Below are positions 1-11,189 of a stretch of DNA of 64,000 bases, piece by piece. Numbering within the stretch: the stretch's first letter is position 1; each line of letters begins with the position of its first letter. Source of the DNA: Dipteris shenzhenensis (taxonomy: Eukaryota; Polypodiophyta; Polypodiopsida; Gleicheniales); NCBI GenBank assembly GCA_047967505.1, contig CM106538.1, one strand, 5' to 3'. The notes under the pieces are model-generated. The model saw nothing but the letters and a program-made list of their open reading frames with translations. It did not search any database and was not told the origin of the DNA. A program made the position numbers and the translations under genes.

Positions 1-1276
1 AAATTTCACATTTTATAGTAGTGATGTCTTCAGTAAAACTCTCTTTCACTATGATATTGTCAAAAATTGAAAGTCTTTGAATTTTCAAGTTTAATGATCT
101 TTAAAGTCATGCATATCTATTTTGAAGATTGAAACCATGTATCTTACCCTTACACAACAATTTACAAGATGTTGGCAAGTTTTTGATATAAATTTTGATG
201 CAATTTGTGAAGAAGTAATTTTGCTCCTAGCTGGGGAAACATCAGCATTGATTTCAATATTTCCATCCATATAGGACCATCAATATAAATGTCACTTCTT
301 GATGCCATGTTAACAAATACCTCGTTGGTATTAATCTTCCATCAACATTAAATGCTCTGAGCACAGTAGTAGAGAACAAAGGTTGAAGGTACAGCATAGG
401 TCATGGCTTGAAAACCCAAGAACATGTTCTATGTACAAGGCTCACATTAGGAGGCAGCATGGCAGATCAAGGAGCTAAAGCTAAAGGACTTAATAAAAGC
501 ATAAGTTATAGTAAAAGCATGGGAGTTTACCAATAAGAACCCTTAATCAAGAAATAAGATAACTTCAAGATAAGGGAAGGGCATAAACTGAAAAATCTTC
601 TTCCTAAAGGTGCAAATAAGGAGTACTAGTGTCGTCCCTATGACAAAATAAATAACAACAAAACAATTAGCTCTATGCCTGAACTAATTGCCAAGATCCA
701 AAACAATGCTTAATACAAGATCTTTACATTACACGCACCTTTATTAGTGTGTGCATGTGTGGGGGGGCAAGGGGAGCACGTGAATGCACAGGTAAGAGTG
801 CGTGAACGCACAAGTGCATGCATGTGTGTGTGCATGGGCACATGAGTGTATGTTAAGTTTATCCTAAAATGTAAATAAAATTACTTTACGTTCAGATTGG
901 ATATAAATAGGTGGTATCAAAGAACCCAAAAAGATATAATTGGGAACATCACTTGTTGATGATAGCATGGGTTCTTCTTTTTTAATGAGAATTTTCCATA
1001 CAAAGTTTAGGTTAAATCCACTTGATACATAAAAATAGAAACAAAATTGCAATCGCTTACCTTAAAAGAAGTTTATTTTCACTAAAAAATGTAGAGGTGG
1101 TGTCCCAGTGACCATTATGTAAGTTACAGGCTTTATTAGCACTTCCGAGGGGAAGCTCTAGCAAATACTTCTTAGTGCGATTTTATAACATTATTAAGGA
1201 CTGCTTATGTTGAACTAAAACACAGAGTGCTACACAGCAAATGTGCTCCCTTGTTTAGTGCGAGTGCATTACATGT
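1..1276. other. Intergenic DNA, no gene recognised
   Basis: This AT-rich stretch has only short unconvincing open frames and no motif that I recognise. Positions about 735-850 are rich in alternating TG/CA dinucleotides (GTGTGCATGTGTG type) next to a run of seven G. I see no LTR, terminal inverted repeat or RNA gene. It lies downstream of the lipase relic, which is on the minus strand. Confidence 0.5.
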
Positions 1277-2198
1277 TCAAACTGCTTGCACTATTTGGCT
1301 CTGAATGTTGGCATGCTGTGACCACCATTGCTCAATGCCGTGCGCTTTGGAGACTGAACGATCAGCAACGTGCAAGTGAGCACAAGGGAAGAGATGGAAA
1401 GGTTGGGACCCCGTCTTCTGTAAGATGGAGGCTACCAGGGCTCGCAAAATGTGGGGTGGCACTAATCGTCGAGAAGTAGCTACATGCGGAGCCATAAGCC
1501 CTGCTATCCCGCCCAAAATGGTGTCCCCGAGATGGGAGTTGCCGAAGTAGCCGATATAAGAAGAACATATCGGATCCTTTTTGTTTACGTAAAGATGCGG
1601 CTGCCAGTTCTTCAAAGCCAGGAAGTCGTCTTGTGTCTTCTTTAACCTTTCTTCCTTGTCGTGAAGCAGGCCCGCGATCATGTGAGCTCCACGACCGCCC
1701 TGTGCATAGCTTTCATTACGAAGTCGTCGTAGGCCAAGAAAGAGGGGAATGGCGGATTGAAGACGTGAGCATGGATGTAGAGTCCACGTTGCGCTAAATC
1801 CCGCCCTGCGAGTAAGATTATCGCAGCTCCCAGCGAGTGTCCTGTGACCCACGCTTGGCGCACACCATACTTCTTTATAGCTTGCCCGATTCCCATGAGA
1901 GAAGCCAAGTATCTGGGCTTGGTGTGGAGTTCCATCATCATCAAGAAGGCATCGTCCCTAAGATCGGAAATGTCGTTCAGGTTTGTTCCTCTGAACGCTA
2001 CGACCACCTCCGGAGCTGCTGGAGGCCTCGGCACCGGTGCATCCCTCGTCCATTCGAAGACTGCTCCCACCATATAATCTCGGCCCGGCGATAATGGAAC
2101 GGATACAACCAGTGATCACAAGTTAATGGGATGGAGTCCGCCAGTAGCAGGCGGGCATCGTTAGCCAGGTCATAAACGGCTTGGACAAAGTAAGCCAT
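1277..2198 (-). pseudogene. Class-3 lipase / At4g10955-like esterase relic, two frameshifts
   Basis: Three minus-strand frames carry successive parts of one alpha/beta-hydrolase of the plant At4g10955 (GDSL-named, lipase class 3) type. From about 2198 to 2075 the frame starts MAYFVQAVYDLANDARLL. From about 2073 to 1690 it holds VVVAFRGT and the nucleophile elbow GHSLGAA. From about 1695 to 1277 it holds LYVNKKDPICSSYIGYF and AHGIEQWW. Candidate Ser, Asp and His of the triad are all kept. The frame changes near 2065 and near 1690 with no room for introns, so it is a decayed gene or carries sequencing errors. TTTCTGCAG just upstream of the start looks like a splice acceptor, so a 5' exon may be missing from this model. 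Function if intact: ester hydrolysis of lipids. Confidence 0.8.
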
Positions 2199-3080
2199 GG
2201 CTGCAGAAATACAATTGGGACGGGACCTGCAGAAACAACGTGAATTGTGATTTCTGACGTCGAATTGGATGAAATACTTTCGTGTACACACAATGCACGT
2301 AATAACAATGATAAGTAGTATAATGTTAAGCCTGTCGTCGCAAGGACGACAAAACATAAGCGACAGAGGTGGCTGCGAGCAGCATCAAAAGACGTAAATA
2401 CAACAGAATTGGCTACAGGCTCCAATAATTGAAGAAAGACACTATATTATCGTAGATGTATCTCGCCCGTAAAGATGAGACACACTAGAGTTTGTGAGTC
2501 TGTATGAGTGAAGCGCTCAAGAAGGCAAGGAAATTATGCGAGCCGAGTTCTGGAAGTGAAATATCACCACGGCGGCAAAGAATCTGCGGAGGTCGACATT
2601 CTGACAACAGTGCTCGATCCAACCGCCACCCAACAAAGGCCGAAGGCCTAAGGTAGCTTGCCGACTGCGCCTGTGCCTTCAACATCTACATTTCACCTCG
2701 TATATATAGCACAAACAAACAATATTATTGTCCGGAGCGCGGCAGGTGCTCACACAACGATGGAGCAGTGCCAGCACTTGTTAAGGGTCCCATCACATGA
2801 GTGGACATCGGATGGGATGAAGAGTAATTTCACGTGTTTCCTCGGGTAGGATTAAACAAACTAAGTACACAATGCGCATTGCAAACCCATTCTAATCCTC
2901 TCAAGTCGTTTCCTTAATTTTTAGGAATCAAGATCCTCTCAACCCTCTCACTTCCGAATCTGCAAATGAAACTTCCCAACTTCCAAGTTGCTATTAAGTC
3001 AGAATGTCAAGCTGGCCTCTTAATGTAAATCCCATATTATTGTCCTCACCCTCCGATTGATTTCAATAATCAAGGAAAGC
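2199..3080. other. Upstream region of lipase relic, nothing recognised
   Basis: Small open frames occur on both strands but none resembles a known family. The segment 2203-2430 probably holds the promoter or first exon of the lipase relic. I see no repeat or transposon terminus here. Confidence 0.4.
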
Positions 3081-3228
3081 TCGTGGGGTTGACCCTTTCC
3101 AATATCAAAGAGGCTCAATATTGCCACCTCCGGGAAGAGCCTCCCAAGGACATTTCCCTCCACTCATTTTACGTAGTGCATGTGCTAAAAGCTCTCTTTT
3201 CAATCAATAGTTTCCATACATTCAAGAG

Positions 3229-3384
3229 GTTTGAAAACATAAAGACTATAGGAGGGAAGGCATTTACAATTAAAAAGCAACCCACCTTCCAAGCTCCAAG
3301 CTTAGTGTTTGAAAACATAAAGACTATAGTAGGGAAGGCATTTACAATTAAAAAGCAACCCACCTTTCAAGCTCCAAGCTTAGT
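3229..3384. repeat. 78-bp tandem direct duplication, two copies
   Basis: Positions 3229-3306 and 3307-3384 are nearly identical copies of a 78-bp unit starting GTTTGAAAACATAAAGACTA. The period is a multiple of three, so an open frame from 3083 to 3415 runs through both copies and repeats 26 residues. I recognise no protein family in that frame, and it is probably chance. Confidence 0.8.
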
Positions 3385-3567
3385 GGTATGGATATGGAAT
3401 CTTGACAATAATTGAGCTTTTCTTGTCACTATGCCTTAGCCAACCCACGAGGGTTCCCAAGAATAAACTCTCTCATCATCAACTCTCTATCAAAACGAGT
3501 ACGTTCCTCATATCATTTTGATTTTCATTAGCATGTACAATAAGTCTATTATGAGTCAAGTCTATGT

Positions 3568-3890
3568 TTTCTCTGCTCTCTCAATTTTGTTAAGTAGCCA
3601 ATCAACATGAATATCCTTTGGAAGTTCTCTTAGATGCTCAAGGTATGACACACGAGATCCATGATGGTATGAAAGAGGGCCCTTTCTCCTTATCTTCTTG
3701 CCTTTGCATCCTCATATCTTGTCACCCATCTTTTCATCACATCACTATTAAGCATGCAATAGAGGTTTAGATTATTAAGCAAATCCCTGTCCATTACTTT
3801 GCTCCGTCCTTTCCCTTGAGGCACAATAGAGGTCATCCTTAGGTCTTCTTCATCTCTCCATTGTCGTGGGAGAGAGCTATCCATATCAAC
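3568..3890 (-). mobile_element. Left remnant of old CACTA-like element 3 (interrupted by element 1)
   Basis: This stretch matches the 3' part of the DUF4218 exon of element 1 (compare 5260-5590), including residues VDMDSSLPRQWRDEEDLRM and SDVMKRWVTRYEDAKARR on the minus strand. It stops at AAC (3888-3890), where element 1 begins. The same coding sequence resumes at 11186 after element 1, so this is the outer half of a split older element. Its own left terminus and the DUF4216 exons are missing, and sequence left of about 3568 is unrelated. Confidence 0.85.
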
Positions 3891-4190
3891 CACAACAACA
3901 CAAAGCAACTATAGACGCGCTTGGTAGATGCGCAAAATAGCGGGCGCGTCTATAGGCATTGCTCTAGTAGGAAAATTACGGGCGCGTCTATAGGCGTGGC
4001 TAAATGCTCGTCTATTTGCACGTAAATCACCGCGTTTATTTGCGCGTTAGACCTGAGAAAATACGGGCCCGTCTAACACCCCGTTTATTAGCGCGTCTAT
4101 TTGCGCGTGTATTTGTACGTTTATTTGCGCGTTTACACTGAGAATCAGACGCGCATTTAGACGCGTAAATAGACGCGCTCCAGAGAATAC
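3891..4190. repeat. Left inverted terminus and GACGCG subterminal array of element 1
   Basis: About 300 bp next to the terminus are packed with the motif family TAGACGCGC / GCGCGTCTA in both orientations. In En/Spm elements the TnpA protein binds short subterminal repeats of this kind; by analogy these may be binding sites for the element's second protein. The same motif recurs at 8517-8860 and 10910-11185. Confidence 0.8.
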
Positions 4191-4345
4191 AGAAAGTGAG
4201 ATTTTGGTGTACATCATTGCTTTCCAAACATTGCCCATGATTACCAAAGCACATAATTTTTTGCAAGCCCACATATACAAGAATTAAGGGAAATGAGGAG
4301 AATGAGACAATATGTAAAATAGTTTTACCAATATCAATTGTGGGG

Positions 4346-7300
4346 CTACGGTTCAATCTCATCCTCAATGAGATCAACCCTTGCCAAACTATCTACTTCA
4401 AAATCCAAACAAGTGTTTAGATCTACAAATACATTCAACCCACTACTACTTGTGTCACTCATGTGCTCATCGAAATCAAGATCTCCAATGGTAGGCTCGT
4501 CCTCACGGGTAATGCCGGCCTCAATATCTATATCTCCTATCTCATGATCATCCTCCTCTCTTGTATCACGGTCATCATCACGTCCATGGCCATGATCATC
4601 CTCCATACGCTCCATATTAGTAAATGTACTATACATCACTTTGGAACGTGGCATAATAGGTATGACATGCCACCACCTATTATTATCCACCATTGGTTGA
4701 TAGACAACCTAATTCAAACACAAATACAATCATGTTACTTTTCTTGCATCAAATATTTAAAAGCGAGTATTTTTATGTGTGTGCACCTGTTCACATTGTT
4801 GCGGTAGTATTAGTGTGTCCTTCCTACTTTGCCAAAACTTTGTGGAGTCAATAGTTACAAAGCCACTTGCATGGCGTTTGATTGTTGCATTAGGGCCTCT
4901 TTCCACCACGTCCTTAAACCACTTTACATCCAAAACATACACAAAGAAGCGTTTAAAGTCAAGCATAATGATATCTTGGATTATGCCACAATAATCATCC
5001 ATGGCTCCATTGGCTCCCTCAAAGCTAGCAATGACGCCGCAATCTTGTGTGTTTCTCTTATCATCAATCCGTTGTGTTCGAAAATGCTTGCCCTCACACC
5101 ATATAGCATTGAACATAGTGCACTACACCAAGAAAAAATCAATTAAATAAGCAATCTAAATTATAAAAACCTCCTAACTTATGCATAACATTCTATATAC
5201 CGACCTTGCTCATGCATCCCCTAGCATACTCCCATTCTTCCATTGTGATATGCATCCCCTCGTCTTTCTCTGCTTTCTCCATTTCATCAAGTAGCCAATC
5301 CACATGAATATCCTTTGGAAGTGCTCTTAGACGCTGAGGGTATGGCACACGAGATCCGTGGTGTGTACAAACGAGGGCCCTTTCTTCTTGTCTTCTTGCC
5401 TTTGCATCCTCGTATCTTGTCACCCATCTTTTCATCACATCACTATTAAGCACGCAAAAGAGGTTGATACTATTACGCAACTCCATGTCTATTACTTTGT
5501 TGCATCCTTTTCCTTGAGGCACAATAGAGGTCATCCTTAGGTCTTCATCATCTCTCCATAGTCGTGGGAGAGAGCTATCCACATCAACAAGAAACTCAGA
5601 AATATATACAAGTGACTCTTGTACCAACCAACCCTCAGCCATGCTACCTTCGGGTCTTGCATTTTGTCTCACGAAGCCCTTCAACGTCTTCATGAAGCGC
5701 TCGAGGAAAAACAACCATCGTGCATGTATAGTACCGCATATAGCAATCTCATCCACCAAATGTACTATGAGATGTAGTTGGCTTGTGAGAATAGAACGTG
5801 GAAATGTCTCCTCCACTAAACAAACCGCCTCCACTGACATAACTCGAGCATTCTCAAGCGTGGTGGGGTCTATTTCCTTTGAGCTCACATACCTCACAAG
5901 CTCGCCCATCTTGTAAATACAATCTTTCACGTCCTTTGATGCACTACGTGAAATGCTAGTAGGTAGTATGAACTGAACCCGCGAGGAGGTGGTTGATTAG
6001 TTCCTTATAGCTATTCACTCACAAATTTGAAAGGAAAAAGATATTATGCATATAAAATACTTACTTGGAGCATCTTGTGCCAATCATGAGATTTCAAGCC
6101 ATATAATTGCTCTACACCTCTTTTCTTGCTCTTTGTAAAGGCTCCCTTCAAACACCTCATGCATCCAGTGGGAGTACGAATTGTAGTAATAGCGCGCTTC
6201 ACCGTCGCCATCTCTAGCTTTGATAACATCCACGGTGCATGAGGTAAAAAAACATGCCCATTTGGTCTCTCTTGAGGCCAAGCTTCACGCATCCTCCCTG
6301 TGGTACGTAGATCCTCCCTTATGCCTGCCGAATCTCGTGTCCCATTCAAATGCTCCCAAATGGTAGATGCCACATTCTTGAAGATATGCATGGGATCGAG
6401 CAGGTGATTGATCTTGAGGTGGGACCAATATGGTAAACGATAAAAGATGGAGTATCTAAACAAAATAAAGTGTTAGCGTGCAATCTTACTTTCAACTAAT
6501 ATAGCCAATCTTTACTTCCAGCCAATAGTTACAAACCCTTACCGGCTCATGCCAAGTGGTGGAGGAGTCGTGGAACCGTCCCAAATTCTCATCCAATCTC
6601 CCGCGGTGAGTGATTGTGGGAGGACTTCATTCCAAGGGGCAACATACCTAGGATGATCAGGTGGGAGAAATTGATGGTGATTCTCATAGATGACCTTATT
6701 CAATGCGTCTGCCCGTGAGGCAACTAGCGAAGGACCACAAACAGGACATGCATGGTAACCCGATGTAGTGAGACCTGAACAATAGATGCAATTAAGAGTG
6801 GAAGGTGGGTTTAGGGTGCCACGTCCTTTGCCTATTCATAATTAAAAAATGCAATGCTTACCTGAACACTCGCCATAGCCTGGGAAGTCATGCATCGTCC
6901 ACATCAAGATTGCTTTGCAGTTGAAGTCTCGTGACGAGGGAGGCCTGCTCATGTCATGCACCTCGATACCTCTCCAAAGTATCTCTAGCTCATCAATCAA
7001 AGGCTCCAAATAAACATCAGGGTTTTTGACTTTATGTTTCCCTGGAATTAGAAGGGACAGCATGACATGTCCTTTCTTAATAGCCATAGAGGGTGGAAGA
7101 TTGTAATTCACCAATACCACTGGCCATACACTGTAAGACGTGCTTTTAAGACCAAATGGGTTCACACCGTCCATACCCAATCCAAGTCTCAAGCTCCTAG
7201 GTTCTTCCTTGAAGCTTGGCCATGTGTCTTCAATATGCTTCCACGCAGGAGAGTCCGCGAGAGTTCTCCACTTGCCATCGGTTGATCGATGGGAGGAATG

Positions 7301-8449
7301 CCATGACATGAGCTCTGCAATAGATTTGCACTTGAACATATGTTGGATGCGAGGGATTATGGGAAAATGTCGCAATACCTTACGAGGCACGTCCAAGGTT
7401 TTGAGATCTGCTCTATATCTTGCCTCTCCACAAGTAGGACACTCTCTTGCATCCTTATGTAGTCCACGAAACAAAACGCAATCGTTGACACATGCATGGA
7501 TGCGCTTGTAATCTAATCCTCCAAGAGAGGTCACATGTTGCCTTGCCATATCTCTTGAGGTCGGTAATTTATTCTCCCTTGGAAGCATTTTACACAATAG
7601 CCTGCACGTGAAGACCATAAATGAGGAAAAGCATTCGAGTAATTGACCCACTAGCATAATTCACCATGTTTGCAAAATCGACTTTAAAGCTTACTTGAGT
7701 AATGCATTCAAACTTGCATTGCTCCATCCATAGATGGTTTGCAAGTTTAGTAACTCAAGGGAGGCACGTAGAACAGAGAATGTGCACCCCTCAAACAGTG
7801 GAGTCGATGCTACGGTAAAAAGATCATCCTGCTCCATGCTATTATCCCTCCCTTGATGGACATATAAATCCCGCACCATATCATCAAACACCTCCTCCTC
7901 CACGGCTTCATGAGGTAATGGTGGAGGGCTACTATCACCATCACTCCATGCATCCGTAACGGTCCCTCCTGAAGATCCCACCTCATATCGCCGACGCTTT
8001 GCCTCCTCACGACGGGCATAGGGTAACATGTGCGGGTGTGGCACTGCATCCTGTATCAAATTAAAACGGGATCATTATAACTCAAACATATGAACACCCA
8101 TAGGTATCTCAATCAACCTTAACTTACAAACCCTTACCCTGTTTACGGTCACATCCCATTCTCCATACTTTGAGATATGATTGAGCGTAATCCTGCGTGC
8201 ACGATACATGTTTCCTCGACATCGATCACACGGACCCATACACAGTTCCAAGCTTTCACTCAAGACAAAGGGACCATACCTACACAGCTTGCTTCCAAGC
8301 CTAAAGAAGAGGAGGAGTACGAACAAGGAGAAGAAACAAGTTTGGAAAAGAAAGATCCTTCCATACCTTTTTCCAAGTAAGTCCTTTTGAAGTTGTTCTT
8401 GCTTGCTCTTTCCAGTTTTATACTTTCTCGCATCCACGAAACGCAGCAT
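4346..8449 (-). CDS. TNP2-type CACTA transposase, eight-exon model, element 1
   Basis: Exons read on the minus strand: 8449 or later-8138, 8050-7695, 7601-6862, 6774-6543, 6455-6065, 5972-5205, 5122-4787, 4708-4346. All these junctions have GT-AG borders, phases match, and exons 2-8 give 1061 codons without a stop. Exon 1 has CDRC and NHISKYGEWD (transposase-associated-like). Exon 3 holds the TNP2 region, with a C-x2-C pair in ECPTCGEARYR, and exon 4 another in HACPVCG. Exon 5 has LDPMHIFKNVA. Exon 6 is DUF4218, exon 7 DUF4216, exon 8 acidic. The N-terminus is doubtful: compared with element 2, the serine-rich first-exon start is gone and upstream sequence is joined to CDRC, apparently by deletion. 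Role: transposase acting at the element ends in the nucleus. It is the best-preserved transposase here. Confidence 0.85.
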
Positions 8450-8516
8450 CTAGGTATGAGCGACACATTCTTTTGTCGGGCGGAACGTCCTTTTCGACTT
8501 TTTAGTATTCTCGACT

Positions 8517-8860
8517 GTCGGAGCGCGTGTATAGAGGCGTCTGAGGGCACGTCTAAATGCACGTCTACAAGCGCGTCTATATGCCCGTCTGGGTTGTTAC
8601 AAACACACACAGACGCGTATGTAGACGCTCACACAGACGCTCTGTTAAACGGAGTTTTAAACGAATTGTTAGACGCGCTTTTAGACGCGCTGTTAGATGG
8701 ATGTTTGGACGGACTGTTAGATGCACTGGTAGACGCGCTTTTTAATGCACTGTTAGACGGATTGATGAACGGACTGTTAGACGCGCTTTTACTTGAATTG
8801 TTAAACGCTCTGTTAGATGCGTTTATAGACGCGAAGATTAGACGGGTCTATAGACGCACT
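8517..8860. promoter_or_regulatory. GACGCG motif array between the two divergent genes of element 1
   Basis: The shared upstream region of transposase and second gene carries many copies of TTAGACGCGC and GCGCGTCTA, the same motif as the element ends. The array ends at a pyrimidine tract (8871-8905), 48 bp before the ATG at 8953. If the element's DNA-binding protein recognises this motif, it could bind its own bidirectional promoter as well as the termini. An open frame through the array is only a consequence of the repeats. Confidence 0.65.
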
Positions 8861-8952
8861 CTGACAGAGCCTCTTTTTTTTTTCCCCTTTTTTTTTTCCC
8901 TTTCTTCTCAGCTCCCAAAGTAATAGATTTGTTTATTTTTTTCCAGTTTAAC

Positions 8953-10554
8953 ATGTGGGGAGGAAGTGCTTCTAGCTCACCTGATCCGCGGGAATCGATA
9001 TGGAAGGATTTATATAACATTTTAGGGCACCCTCCTAGTCCTGCGGAGTTATACGGGTACATGACGGGTACCCTTAACACTCCCCAGGAGTCGGCACTAC
9101 AGACTCCGAGCCACCCCACACTGCCTGAGATCACCCCAACGGAGTCCGCACAGCCGTCTTATGCCCCTTCTTATGCCCCTTCCCCTGTACCGTCTTATGC
9201 CCCTTCCCCCATGCCGTCTTATGTCCCTTCTGCCATCCCATCTTATGCCCCTTCCCCCATGCCGTCAGGAGGTCCTTCTACCTCGACGAGCCATCGACGT
9301 ACTCCCCAGCCGTCGAGACTCGGTTCTCTAGCTACGAGTGGTCAGCGTAGTCCCGTGCAGTCCCCAGCTACGAGTGGCCAGTGTACGAGCTCGACACGAC
9401 AGGGTGGCAGGCGTAGTAGCAGGGAGAGCGGTGGCGGATGCATGGCACAGTGCTTTGGGCCATGTGGCGGTGAGGAGGATGATGATTCAGATGATTTAGA
9501 TGTGCCTCTGGGTGATGGTACGATTTATTATGACATCACTCAGACAGGAGGCATCTTGATGGATGCGCTGCATGGCACAGTGCTTTGGGCCATGTGGCGG
9601 TGAGGAGGAGGATGATTCAGATGATTTAGATGTGCCTCTGGGTGATGGTACGATTTATTATGACATCACTCAGACAGGAGGCATCTTGATGGATGTGCGG
9701 GGGAAGGACATCATGGCCTTCATGCGCTCTGTAATTGCTAACAATTACAGAGATTGCTTTATCCACTATAAAGACCACCCAAAGAGGTTGGCTGATGAGA
9801 CCCTCGCTACTGTTCGCTCTAGGTATCCTAACCCCCCCAATCGCCAGTTCACAGATAAATGGGGGAAGTCAAAGATTGTTACGATACTTAGCAATAAAAG
9901 ATCTTCCCTTAAGAGGCAGGCACTAGCGGAGCTTGCCAGACTTGAGGCAGGTCAACCTCCAAGGGGCCCGCCCCACACCGCTCAAAAGCGTGAGTGGAAG
10001 AAGGCAATGAAGTCAGCGAGGGAGGAGCCCAGTCTGCAGCACGTGGAGGCACGGAGGATCCAGATGGAAGAATATGGGAGCGCGCATTTTAGAGCAGGGG
10101 GTGTTGAATCATGGGAGGCCCAATTTGTAAGTATCGATCTCAAATTATATTGCTTATGTAGTTTATTAGGAGGTTGGTTGTTTCTTTGTACTAATCCCTC
10201 CACAAAGTGTATCGCGGTCATGCAGCTTGAGATCGTGGGCAGATACCCTACTCCAGTGGAGACAGCCTACCACCGCCACCATCGCAGAGGAGATACATGG
10301 AGGCACTTCTATGATGACGGGTTGATTACTGAGGAGCAGTATATCCGAGCTACTGGACAGGCCCCCCAGGTATTTGAAAGTAATTAAATAATGCCAAAAT
10401 TATAAGTAAAGATTTGATTTTTCATACATTGATATATGTTGTCCCTTGTTTACAGGCCGCCCCTGCACAAGACGATGAGGAAGACGAGGAAGGAGGTGCA
10501 GAAGGGAGCGCAGAAGGCAGCGCAGAAGGGAGCGTGAAAGGCAGTGAGGATTAG
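8953..10554 (+). pseudogene. Ptta/TnpA-like plant transposon protein, element 1, frameshifted by a duplication
   Basis: Exons 8953-10126, 10226-10369 and 10456-10554, with GT-AG borders. The N-terminus is MWGGSASSSPDPRESIWKDL. Next comes a proline-rich stretch of SYAPSP/SYVPS repeats (about residues 70-115), a Ser/Arg/Gly-rich part, an acidic stretch, then the conserved domain with FTDKWGKSKIVTILSNKRSS and REWKKAMKSARE, typical of plant Ptta/En/Spm proteins. The tail is acidic (EEDEEGGAEGS). A 130-bp direct duplication at 9441-9700 shifts the frame, so translation from 8953 stops at 9601-9603. Likely role if intact: binding of subterminal repeats together with the transposase. Confidence 0.8.
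9441..9700. repeat. 130-bp tandem duplication inside the second gene of element 1
   Basis: CATGGCACAGTGCTTTGGGC starts at 9441 and again at 9571, and the copies continue alike to ATGGATG. The period of 130 is not a multiple of three, which breaks the reading frame. Element 2 has one copy at this place. Confidence 0.9.
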
Positions 10555-10909
10555 TCGTAGAAGTAGTGCTACTATTCTTTTTTGTACTTAAAGCCATTGG
10601 CTTGGCTTCGTGCCTCTTGTATATAGACTCCTCTTATTTTTTGTACTTGAAGCCACATGACATGGCTTAGCTTCCTTATTTTTTGTACTTGGAGCCACAT
10701 GACGTGGCTTAGCTTCGTGCTATATGTATATACAAGCACTTTTTGAGCTTTCAATTTTATTGCGTTTTGGAGTTGTAATATTTTATTTGGAATTGTAATT
10801 AAAATGCGGTTGGCTGTAAGAATTGAATTACAGAATGTGGATATGGGATTCTTGTAACTATATAGCATACACAACATACACAGTATTCTGTAAAATTTAA
10901 AAAAAAAAA

Positions 10910-11185
10910 AAGGTGCGTCTATCAGTGCGTTTAAAAACGTGTTTATATTCGTGTCTGTCTATTCGATTTGCGTCTATACGTGTGTCTATGAAAGCGTTTA
11001 TAAGCGCATCTATTTACGCGTGTCTGTGTGCGTCTATACGCGCATAAGTCTGATATATAGATGCGCAATTAGACGCGGGTCTCCTGATGCACAAATAGAT
11101 GCGCAAATAGACGCGCCCGTAAGTTTTTTATTTAGTTCATGAAACGCGTCTGTGCGCACGTCTATGGGTGCTTTGTCTTGTTGTG
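10910..11185. repeat. Right subterminal array and inverted terminus of element 1
   Basis: After an A-run at about 10898-10910, repeats of GCGTCTAT / ATAGACGCG type continue to the terminus TGCTTTGTCTTGTTGTG at 11185. The motif matches the left end and the central array. The 3-bp target copy AAC follows at 11186-11188. Confidence 0.85.
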
Positions 11186-11189
11186 AACA

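Larger units (their letters stand above)
3891..11185 (-). mobile_element. CACTA-superfamily element 1, full length (7295 bp), CACAACAA termini
   Basis: The left end reads CACAACAACACAAAGCAACT. The right end, read on the minus strand, is CACAACAAGACAAAGCACCC, so the inverted repeats differ at a few bases and begin CACAA rather than CACTA. The 3-bp target duplication AAC lies at 3888-3890 and 11186-11188. Removing the element and one AAC rebuilds the same sequence as the uninterrupted copy at 5571-5600, an internal empty-site control. Inside are a TNP2-type transposase gene on the minus strand and a divergent Ptta/TnpA-like gene on the plus strand, as in En/Spm elements. Inserted into element 3. 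Confidence 0.95.

Noticed and set aside
1243-1479. Plus-strand 78-codon frame
   Set aside because: Antisense to the C-terminal part of the lipase relic.
3083-3415. 110-codon frame with an internal duplication as a gene
   Set aside because: No family resemblance, and the frame is open mainly because a 78-bp unit is duplicated.
8387-8923. 178-codon plus-strand frame with repeated LLDAL units
   Set aside because: Translation of the GACGCG motif array in the divergent promoter of element 1; element 2 lacks a matching frame.
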